NCBI GenBank assembly: GCA_028876585.1
Contig: JAGWRL010000201.1
Span: forward strand, 1 to 8,544
DNA: 8,544 nt
From: Pseudomonadota bacterium
Lineage (GTDB): Bacteria; Pseudomonadota; Alphaproteobacteria; Rhizobiales; Beijerinckiaceae
Reading direction: 5' to 3'
Positions 1-5,561 of this stretch are shown here, piece by piece; the first letter of the stretch is position 1, and every line of letters starts with the position of its first letter. The notes beneath the pieces are model-generated. The model was given only the letters and a program-made list of their open reading frames with translations, made no database searches and was not told the DNA's origin. The translations under genes were made by a program, and so were the position numbers.

Positions 1-41
1 TCACGACGCTGATCCAAAGCAGACACCTCGCGCCAGGGCAT
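1..41 (-). CDS. Transposase N-terminus, IS481-like, partial at the window edge
   Basis: An ATG at 39-41 on the minus strand opens a frame reading MPWREVSALDQRR and then runs off the window. This matches the start of a common IS481-family (DDE integrase core) transposase group, whose first residues I recall as MPWREVS.MDQRREFV. A GGGAGA Shine-Dalgarno-like block lies a few bases before the ATG. Only 13 full codons are present, so neither the helix-turn-helix nor the catalytic DDE residues can be seen, and it is unknown whether the gene is intact. It points away from livH. The call rests on a short match and on the end-like repeats beside it. Confidence 0.62.
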   Translation of the reverse strand, partial: MPWREVSALDQRR

Positions 42-130
42 GGACCGTCTCCCAAAAGAGCCAAGTCCACCCATAATGACGTGTCAGCTATGTCCCCGAA
101 CACCCGTCAGTCATCTGTCCGGGCTGAACA
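1..130 (-). mobile_element. End of an insertion sequence, probably IS481 family (continues beyond the left edge)
   Basis: On the minus strand this stretch reads as the 5' end of an insertion sequence. It has an outer terminus beginning TGTTCAGCCC at 130, a second similar unit beginning TGTTCGGGGACATAG at 102, a purine-rich ribosome site (GGGAGA) and then a transposase start at 41. The two end units share GAACA, GTCC and GTCAG blocks in the same order on the + strand (83-102 and 106-130), a tandem arrangement I recall from some IS481-type ends. The boundary at 130 is supported by a dispersed repeat that breaks off exactly at 131. The stretch is less G/C-rich than the genes next to it. The other end and the target duplication lie outside the window, so family and exact boundary are inferred from memory of related sequences. 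Confidence 0.62.
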
Positions 131-147
131 CTTCGCTCGCAATGACC
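131..147. repeat. Dispersed extragenic repeat fragment (TCATTGCGAGCGAAG type), truncated at the IS boundary
   Basis: The + strand reads CTTCGCTCGCAATGACC; its reverse complement is GGTCATTGCGAGCGAAG. I recall this as the core of an extragenic repeat common in several alphaproteobacterial genomes, usually continuing ...GAAGCGAAGCAATCC. Here the continuation is missing and IS-like sequence starts directly at 130. The simplest reading is that the insertion sequence landed inside the repeat. Repeat membership is from memory and the truncation is inferred. Confidence 0.5.
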
Positions 148-186
148 GCCAGGGCGTGGCTTCTCGACCCGTGAGCGCCTAGCCCC

Positions 187-1062
187 GTGCTGTTCTGGCA
201 AATCCTCATCGACGGCTTCGCGATCTCCTCGCTCTACGCCCTGGGCGCGATCGGCTTCACGCTGATCTTCGGCGTCACCGGCGTGCTCAACTTGTCGCAT
301 GGAAGCCTGATGGTCGCCGCCGCCGTCGCCGCCTGGGCGGCGGGCAGCTACTGGGGTTTTGGCGCGCTGCCGAGCGCGGCGGTCGGCATCGCCACCTGCC
401 TCATCCTGGCGCTGGCGACCTACGCGCTGATCGTGCGGCGGATGCAGCTTTCCACCAAAATCCGCGAGGAGGAGAAGGAAATCTTCATCCTCACCGCGAC
501 GCTGCTGTGGGGCATCATGATCCAGGAGGCGATCGCCTATCTCTTCACCAACAACGCCAAGACGGTGCTGCCGATCGTCGAGGGTGTGATCAACCTCGCC
601 GGCGTCAGGACGCCGAAGAACGAATTGTTCACCGCGCTGGTGTGCTGGCTCGCCATCGCCGCGCTGTGGCTGGCGGTCAACCGTTCGCGGGCGGGGAAGA
701 TCCTGCTGGCGGCGTCGATGAATCCGCGCGGCGTGACGGGGCTCGGCGTCGAACTGTCGCGCGTCTACCTCAGCGTGTGGGCGATCTACGGCGCGCTCGC
801 CGGCGTCGCCGGCGTGCTGCTCGGCATGTTTCTCGGCGTCTCCTCCTACAGCGCCGGGCCGCTGACCGCGAGCGCCTTCTCCATCGTCGTGCTCGGCGGC
901 TTGGGCAGCGTCTCCGGCTCGCTGATCGCGGCCTATGTCGTGGGCTATCTCGAAACCGTCACCGCTTATCTGATCTCGCCCGCCTATCGCGTGATCCCGG
1001 CGCTGCTGCTGCTGGTGATCGTGATGTATGTGCGGCCGCGCGGCCTGCTGGGGCGGCGCTGA
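187..1062 (+). CDS. livH: LivH-like permease of a HAAT-family ABC transporter (substrate unknown)
   Basis: This 291-residue, very hydrophobic protein is an inner-membrane permease of the branched-chain amino acid / amide ABC class. It starts like other LivH proteins, with a first helix of the SLYALGAIGFTLIFGV type followed by GVLNLSHG at about residues 31-38, and ends with the usual YVRPRGLLG tail. The length is close to that of known LivH proteins (about 290-310). The start is a GTG: an in-frame stop lies five codons upstream (172-174) and the next in-frame ATG is around residue 42, so no other start keeps the first helix. No convincing Shine-Dalgarno site precedes it. It opens an operon with the LivM-like and LivGF genes. 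No binding-protein gene is adjacent, and an IS end lies about 56 bases upstream, so its native promoter may be altered. An UrtB role is less likely because its loops do not resemble the UrtB sequences I remember. Confidence 0.88.
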   Translation: MLFWQILIDGFAISSLYALGAIGFTLIFGVTGVLNLSHGSLMVAAAVAAWAAGSYWGFGALPSAAVGIATCLILALATYALIVRRMQLSTKIREEEKEIFILTATLLWGIMIQEAIAYLFTNNAKTVLPIVEGVINLAGVRTPKNELFTALVCWLAIAALWLAVNRSRAGKILLAASMNPRGVTGLGVELSRVYLSVWAIYGALAGVAGVLLGMFLGVSSYSAGPLTASAFSIVVLGGLGSVSGSLIAAYVVGYLETVTAYLISPAYRVIPALLLLVIVMYVRPRGLLGRR

Positions 1063-1070
1063 TGCGGGCG

Positions 1071-1107
1071 CCCCCCTCCCTATCCCTCCCCCACAAGGGG
1101 GGAGGGG
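1071..1107. repeat. C/G-rich palindromic intergenic element (hairpin and G-quadruplex potential)
   Basis: In the 81-base gap between livH and livM, the + strand has CCCTCCCCC (1084-1092) and GGGGGAGGG (1098-1106). These form a perfect 9-bp stem around the loop ACAAG. The first half also contains four C-runs (1071-1076, 1078-1080, 1084-1086, 1088-1092) separated by 1, 3 and 1 bases, so the minus strand fits the G-quadruplex pattern. The style resembles dispersed extragenic palindromes of alphaproteobacteria, but only one copy is present in this window. There is no T-run after the stem, so it is not a standard intrinsic terminator. In mRNA it could separate expression of the two permease genes or stabilise transcript ends. 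Confidence 0.6.
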
Positions 1108-1130
1108 ACGGCCGGCGGCGCCGCTTTTCC

Positions 1131-1136
1131 GGAGGG
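1131..1136 (+). promoter_or_regulatory. Ribosome binding site of the LivM-like gene
   Basis: GGAGGG lies seven bases before the ATG at 1144 and fixes that start. It contrasts with the weak initiation region of livH and follows directly on the palindromic element. Confidence 0.75.
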
Positions 1137-1143
1137 CGCTGAC

Positions 1144-2064
1144 ATGCCGCGCGCGCTGCCGCCGCTGCTGATCGCGCTCGCCGTCTGCTTCAGTCTGGCG
1201 TTCCTGCCGCTGTGGGCGTCGGGCTATGTGCTGGGCCTGCTGACGACCGCCTATTATTTCGGCGTGTTCTCGATGGCCTGGGACCTGCTGTTCGGCTTCG
1301 CCAACGAGGTCAATTTCGGGCCGACGTTCCTGATCGGCCTGGGCGCCTACACCGCCGGGATTCTCGACAATCTCTACCAACCCGGCATCGCGCTCTGCGT
1401 CGCCGCCGGCGCGCTCGCCGCCGTGCTTGGCGGCGTCGTGCTGGCGCTGCCGGCGCTGCGCTTGCGCGGCCCCTATTTCGGCCTGACGACGCTGGTCGCG
1501 GTGCTGCTGTTGCAGAATTTCGTCGTCGTGTTCTCCGATCTCACTGGCGGCGAGATCGGCCTCGCCGTGCCCGACGTCATCAGCGCCAGCGACAAGATCA
1601 ACTACTGGATCGCGCTCGGCTTCATGACCTTCAGCGGCCTGGTGCTCTACGGCCTGTCGCGCTCGCCGGTCGGGCTCATCCTGCAGGCGTCCGGGCAGGA
1701 CCCGGTGCAGGCGGGGGCGCTCGGCTTCAACGTGGTCAAGCACAAGCTGGCGAGCTTCATCGTCTCGGCTTTGTTCTCCGGGCTCGCCGGCGCGCTGATG
1801 GTGTTCTACCTCGGCGCGGCCTCGGTCGGCACCTTCATCGACGTGACGGTCGGCGTGCAGGTGATCGTTGGCGCGGTGCTGGGCGGGCGGCGCACGATTC
1901 TCGGCGGCGCGCTCGGCGCGATCTTCCTCATCAGCGCCGGCGAACTGCTGCGCCCGTTGGGCGATCTGGCGACCTTCATCGTCTCGGCGGTCGCGCTGGT
2001 GGTCGTGCTGGCGTTCCCCGGCGGGCTGATCGGCATGGTCAGCGGCTCCAGGGAGGCGACATGA
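1144..2064 (+). CDS. livM: LivM-like permease of a HAAT-family ABC transporter
   Basis: This 306-residue multi-spanning membrane protein is the second permease of the transporter. It carries the family's central LRLRGPYFGLTTL block at about residues 106-118. It also has a cytoplasmic loop of the type that docks onto the ATPases (LQASGQDPVQAGALGFNV), followed by KHKLASFIVSALFSGLAGAL and a C-terminal FPGGLIGM. The segment usually like GQxSLGHAAFxGIGAY is here NEVNFGPTFLIGLGAY, a divergent version. The start follows GGAGGG with good spacing. Its stop overlaps the ATG of the fused ATPase gene by four bases (ATGA), which suggests translational coupling. Together with LivH it should form the membrane channel. 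The substrate cannot be deduced from the permeases alone. Confidence 0.9.
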   Translation: MPRALPPLLIALAVCFSLAFLPLWASGYVLGLLTTAYYFGVFSMAWDLLFGFANEVNFGPTFLIGLGAYTAGILDNLYQPGIALCVAAGALAAVLGGVVLALPALRLRGPYFGLTTLVAVLLLQNFVVVFSDLTGGEIGLAVPDVISASDKINYWIALGFMTFSGLVLYGLSRSPVGLILQASGQDPVQAGALGFNVVKHKLASFIVSALFSGLAGALMVFYLGAASVGTFIDVTVGVQVIVGAVLGGRRTILGGALGAIFLISAGELLRPLGDLATFIVSAVALVVVLAFPGGLIGMVSGSREAT

Positions 2065-3524
2065 CGGCGCTGGTGGTGGAGAAGCTGACCAAGCGCTTCG
2101 GCGGCCTCACCGCCGCGCGCGACATCAGCTTTTCCGTGGCTCCGGGGGAGATTCTGGGCCTGATCGGCCCCAACGGCTCGGGCAAATCGACGGTGATGAA
2201 GTCGATCCTCGGCGTCGAGCGGCCCAACAGCGGCTCGGTCAAGATCAACGGCGTCGAGGTGGCGGGCTGGCCGCCGCATAAAATCGCCCGGCTCGGCGTC
2301 GGCATGGTGTTTCAGCATTCGCGCCCGCTGCATCGCCAGACGGTGCTGGAGAACATCGCGCTGGCGCTGACGCCGGATTCGCTGCTGCGGCTGTGGCCGG
2401 ACCCGGCGACGATCGCGCGGGCGAGGGCGCTCGCCCGCAAGGTCGGATTGGGCGATGTGCTCGACGCCAAGCCGGCGACGCTGCCGTTCGCCGATCTGCG
2501 CCGGATCGAGCTCGCCAAGGCGATCGCGCGCGATCCCGCCGTGGTGCTGGTGGACGAGCCGTTCGCCGGACTGACCGCGCGCGAGACCGGCGCCTTCGCC
2601 GAGCTGATCGCCGAGATGCGGCGCGACGGCCACGCGGTGCTGATCGTCGATCACAACGTCAAGAGCGTCGCCTCGCTCGCCGACCGGGTATTCGCCATGT
2701 ATGTCGGCGAGCGCATCGCCGAGGGGCCGCCGCAGGAGGTGATGAACGACGAGACGGTGCGCCGCGTCTATCTCGGCGGCGAACTCAAGACCGCCGCGCG
2801 GCCGGAGAGCGCGTTCGCGGACACGGCGACGCCGTTCCTGTCGGTCGAGGGCGTCGATGTATTCTACGAGCGGGCGCAGGCCTTGGAGAAAGTGTCGCTG
2901 CACGTGCATCGCGGCGAGTTCGTCGCCGTGGTCGGGCTCAACGGCGCGGGCAAGACCACGCTGTTCAACGCCGTCTCCGGGCTGGTCCCGTTCAAGGGCG
3001 AGATCAGGCGCGAGGGCCGGTCGCTGCGCGGCGCTTCGCCCGCTGCGATCGCGCGCGGCGGAATCGTGCAGGCGCCGGAGGGGCGCGACCTGTTCACCGA
3101 CATGAGCGTGCAGGAAAACCTCGACATGGGCGGCTTGCGGCTCGACGCCGGCGACCGGCGCGAACGGCTCGACTGGCTGTTCGAGCTGTTTCCCCGCCTG
3201 AAGGAGCGGGTCAACCAGAGCGCCGGCACCATGTCCGGCGGCGAACAGCAGATGCTGACGATCGCGCGCGCGCTGATGACCAAGCCGGACCTGCTGATCC
3301 TCGACGAGCCGACGCTCGGCCTCGCCCCGATCGTGCTGGAGCAGATTTCACGCGCGCTCGAACGGCTGCGCCAGACCACCGACATCACCGTGCTGCTCGG
3401 CGAGCAGAACGTCACCTTCGCCTTGCCGCATGCGGATCGGGTCTACGTGCTGGAGCACGCGCGCTTCGTCTGGGAGGGGCCGCCCGAGCGATTTGCGGCG
3501 GAGGCGAGCGGGCGGTATATCTGA
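2061..3524 (+). CDS. Fused LivG-LivF tandem ABC ATPase of the transporter
   Basis: One frame of 487 residues holds two complete nucleotide-binding domains that are normally separate proteins. The first (about 1-240, LivG-like) has Walker A GPNGSGKST at 36-44, Walker B VVLVDEP at 161-167 with E166, and switch His198. Its signature position reads LPFAD (141-145) instead of LSxGx. The second (about 258-487, LivF-like) has Walker A GLNGAGKTT at 292-300, signature MSGGE at 391-395 and Walker B LLILDEP at 411-417. Its switch residue is Gln449 (EQN), which is usual for LivF. A linker of about 18 residues (240-257) joins them without a stop or frameshift, and both domains are otherwise intact. GGGAGG precedes the ATG, which overlaps the livM stop. 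The protein should power import by the LivH/LivM pair at the inner membrane face. The FQHSRPLHRQ region does not look like UrtD, so a urea role is not supported. Confidence 0.9.
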   Translation: MTALVVEKLTKRFGGLTAARDISFSVAPGEILGLIGPNGSGKSTVMKSILGVERPNSGSVKINGVEVAGWPPHKIARLGVGMVFQHSRPLHRQTVLENIALALTPDSLLRLWPDPATIARARALARKVGLGDVLDAKPATLPFADLRRIELAKAIARDPAVVLVDEPFAGLTARETGAFAELIAEMRRDGHAVLIVDHNVKSVASLADRVFAMYVGERIAEGPPQEVMNDETVRRVYLGGELKTAARPESAFADTATPFLSVEGVDVFYERAQALEKVSLHVHRGEFVAVVGLNGAGKTTLFNAVSGLVPFKGEIRREGRSLRGASPAAIARGGIVQAPEGRDLFTDMSVQENLDMGGLRLDAGDRRERLDWLFELFPRLKERVNQSAGTMSGGEQQMLTIARALMTKPDLLILDEPTLGLAPIVLEQISRALERLRQTTDITVLLGEQNVTFALPHADRVYVLEHARFVWEGPPERFAAEASGRYI

Positions 3525-3598
3525 GCGATCGCCGGATTTCTTGAACCCGGCCGCATTTTCGCCTTGACCGCGACAAGTCGGATTTCCATCGAGCGGAT
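3525..3598 (+). other. Intergenic gap between the transporter operon and sua5
   Basis: This 74-base gap holds no convincing terminator hairpin with a T-run. A CTTGAC at 3563-3568 resembles a sigma-70 -35 box, but no good -10 box lies 16-18 bases after it. A short perfect palindrome CGACAAGTCG lies at 3571-3580. A promoter for sua5 here is possible but not shown. Confidence 0.35.
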
Positions 3599-4594
3599 AT
3601 GGACAGCCTCGACAGTTCCCGCGCCCGCATCGCGCCCGCCGACGATGCGGCGATCGCGCAAGCCGCGGCGATTTTGCGCGCCGGCGGCCTGGTCGGCATG
3701 CCGACCGAGACCGTCTACGGCCTGGCGGGACTGGCGACCTCGGACGCGGCGGTGGCGCGGATTTACGCCGTCAAGGGCCGGCCGACCTTCAACCCGCTGA
3801 TCGCCCATTTCGACGGCCTCGCCGCGGCCGCGCGCGAGGCCCGGCTCGACGCGACCGCCGAGCGGCTCGCGCTAGCCTTCTGGCCGGGGCCGCTGACGCT
3901 GGTCGCCCCCGTGGCCGGGGATTGCCGCATCAGCCTGCTGGCGCGCGCCGGTCTCGACACGCTGGCGCTGCGCGTGCCGGGCTCGGCGACCGCGCGGGCG
4001 CTGATCGCCGCGACGGGCGCGCCGCTCGCCGCGCCGTCGGCCAATCGCTCCGGCGCCGTCAGCCCGACGCGGGCCGAGCATGTCGCGGCCGATCTCGGCG
4101 ACCGCATCGCGCTGATCCTCGACGCCGGCCCCTGCGTCTGGGGCGTCGAATCGACCGTCGTCGCCTGCCTGCCCGGCGGGCCGCGGCTGCTGCGGCCGGG
4201 CGCGGTCGCGCGTGAGCAGATCGAGGCGGCGCTGGGGCGCCCGCTCGCCGAGGCGGTCGCCGGCGAGGCGCCGTCGGCGCCCGGCGCGCTCGCCTCGCAT
4301 TACGCGCCCAACGCGCTGTTGCGGCTCGACGCGACGGAGGCGCCGCAGGGCGCCGCCGTGCTCGATTTCGGCGGCCGGATCGGGGGCCAAGGCCTGCGCC
4401 TCGATCTCTCGGCCGCCGGCGATCTCGCGCAAGCGGCGGCGAACCTGTTCGCCCACTTACGCGCGCTCGACGCCGCGCGCCCGGCGCTGATCGTCGTCGC
4501 CCCCATTCCCGAACGCGGCCTCGGCGCCGCGATCAATGACCGGCTGCGCCGCGCCGCCGCGCCGCGTCCCGCGCCTGGGGGCGCGGGGGCATGA
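3599..4594 (+). CDS. sua5: L-threonylcarbamoyladenylate synthase, Sua5/YrdC type
   Basis: This cytoplasmic enzyme of 331 residues makes threonylcarbamoyl-AMP from threonine, bicarbonate and ATP, the first step of the t6A37 modification of ANN-decoding tRNAs. The transfer step needs TsaD and partners, which are not in this window. The YrdC domain covers about 12-205 with PTETVYGL (35-42), the KGRP motif (59-62), SANRSG (147-152), GVESTVV (182-188) and a terminal LRPG (198-201). A C-terminal Sua5 domain follows, starting with PGALASHYAP (228-237). The length therefore fits the long Sua5 form rather than the short TsaC form. GAGCGG lies just upstream of the ATG. The stop overlaps the start of the LysR gene by four bases (ATGA), so the two are probably co-translated. 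No unusual residues are seen in the motifs. Confidence 0.93.
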   Translation: MDSLDSSRARIAPADDAAIAQAAAILRAGGLVGMPTETVYGLAGLATSDAAVARIYAVKGRPTFNPLIAHFDGLAAAAREARLDATAERLALAFWPGPLTLVAPVAGDCRISLLARAGLDTLALRVPGSATARALIAATGAPLAAPSANRSGAVSPTRAEHVAADLGDRIALILDAGPCVWGVESTVVACLPGGPRLLRPGAVAREQIEAALGRPLAEAVAGEAPSAPGALASHYAPNALLRLDATEAPQGAAVLDFGGRIGGQGLRLDLSAAGDLAQAAANLFAHLRALDAARPALIVVAPIPERGLGAAINDRLRRAAAPRPAPGGAGA

Positions 4595-5499
4595 GCGCCG
4601 AGCGGCTCAACTGGGACGAATTCCGCATCGTCAAGGCGATCGCCGAAACGCATTCGCTGGCCGGCGCGGCCGAGCGGCTCGGGCTCAATCATTCGACGAT
4701 GTTCCGCAGGCTGACGGCGCTCGAAGCGCGGCTCGGGATGCGGTTGTTCGAACGGGGCCGGGCGGGCTACCAGCCGACCGCCGCCGGCGCCGACATGGTG
4801 TCGCTGGCGACGCTGATGGGCGATACGATCGCCGAGTTCGAGCGCCGCGTCAGCCAGGACGAGGTGAAACTGTCGGGCCTCGTGCGCCTCGTCTCGCTCA
4901 ATTCGCTCGGCGCGCTGGTGCTGCCGGGCCCCTGCCTCGCGCTGCGCGCCCGACATCCCGACCTGCAAGTCGAGCTGATCTTGACCGACGCCACGTTCGA
5001 CCTGTTCGGCGGCGAGGCGGACCTGGCGCTGCGTTGCACGAAGGAGCCGCCGGCCGAGCCGCTGACGGGGCGCCGGATCGCCACGCTGCCCTGGGCGATT
5101 TTCGCGGTCGAGGCGCTGATCGCGCCCTCGGGCGAGTTGGCGGCCGGGGCGCCCTGGGTGTTCCCGATCGAAACCTTCGGGCCGCCGGCGGCGCGGCGCT
5201 GGCTGGAGCGCAATGTCGAGCGGCGGCAGCGCGCGGCGATCGCCGGCAACGACATCGTGATGGCGGAACTGGCGGCGCGCGGCGTCGGCGCGGCGCTGTT
5301 GCCCTATTATGTCGGCGAAGCCCGGCCGGAACTGCGGCGCGTCGGCGCGGCGGACCCGGACCTCGACTGCGAATTGTGGCTGGTGGCGCATCCACAATCG
5401 CTGAGCGCGCCGCGGGTGCGGGCGGTGTTCGATTTCCTCAGCCTCGAACTGGAGAAGCGGTGGCCCCGCATCGAGGGTGAGGCGACCCCCGAAAGCTGA
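4591..5499 (+). CDS. LysR-family transcriptional regulator
   Basis: This is a 302-residue DNA-binding regulator of typical LysR length. The N-terminal winged helix-turn-helix (about residues 8-67) shows the family pattern: the segment HSLAGAAERLGLNHSTMFRRL, then LEARLGMRLFER and YQPTAAG. The linker helix leads into an effector-binding domain from about residue 90, containing RLVSLNSLGALVLPGP and later GNDIVMAELAARGVGAALLPYY. MFRRL replaces the more usual VSRRI/VSRQI in the recognition helix region, so the operator may be unusual. It overlaps sua5 by four bases and is not divergent from any neighbour, unlike the classic LysR layout, so its target cannot be guessed from position. Its effector is unknown. 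Confidence 0.9.
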   Translation: MSAERLNWDEFRIVKAIAETHSLAGAAERLGLNHSTMFRRLTALEARLGMRLFERGRAGYQPTAAGADMVSLATLMGDTIAEFERRVSQDEVKLSGLVRLVSLNSLGALVLPGPCLALRARHPDLQVELILTDATFDLFGGEADLALRCTKEPPAEPLTGRRIATLPWAIFAVEALIAPSGELAAGAPWVFPIETFGPPAARRWLERNVERRQRAAIAGNDIVMAELAARGVGAALLPYYVGEARPELRRVGAADPDLDCELWLVAHPQSLSAPRVRAVFDFLSLELEKRWPRIEGEATPES

Positions 5500-5519
5500 C
5501 GCCGCGCTTGCCCGGCGCG

Positions 5520-5540
5520 CCATCCTGCGGCACAGGATGG
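5520..5540 (+). promoter_or_regulatory. Hairpin in the lysR-regB gap, just before the regB ribosome site
   Basis: CCATCCTG (5520-5527) pairs perfectly with CAGGATGG (5533-5540) around the loop CGGCA, giving an 8-bp stem about 20 bases before the regB start. No T-run follows, so it is not a clear terminator. A GGAG at 5547-5550 is the likely ribosome site. The stem could tune translation or transcript processing. The structure is seen directly; a function is only inferred. Confidence 0.45.
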
Positions 5541-5561
5541 GAGGGCGGAGACGGGCGCGGG

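Noticed and set aside
1084..1106. Intrinsic terminator after livH
   Set aside because: The stem is strong but the following bases are GACGGCC rather than a T-run, and the next genes clearly belong to the same transporter.
88..1743. Long minus-strand open frame (551 codons) opposite livH and livM
   Set aside because: Its product is a low-complexity, Arg/Gln/His/Asp-rich sequence with no known domain. It lies opposite two well-recognised permease genes, and in such G/C-rich DNA the antisense frames stay open by composition.
1212..2060. N-terminal extension of the fused ATPase frame overlapping livM
   Set aside because: The frame is open upstream of 2061 but encodes Arg-rich low-complexity sequence. 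The ATG at 2061 has a GGGAGG site, begins with a normal LivG N-terminus and overlaps the livM stop in the usual way.
187..3524. Reading the left operon as urtBCDE of the urea transporter
   Set aside because: The ATPase and permease loops lack the UrtB/UrtD features I remember, the ATPases are fused, and urtA lies 4 kb downstream with its own sigma-54 promoter, where its own partners are expected.
3541..3598. Sigma-70 promoter before sua5
   Set aside because: CTTGAC resembles a -35 box but there is no acceptable -10 box at the right distance, so I do not call it a promoter.
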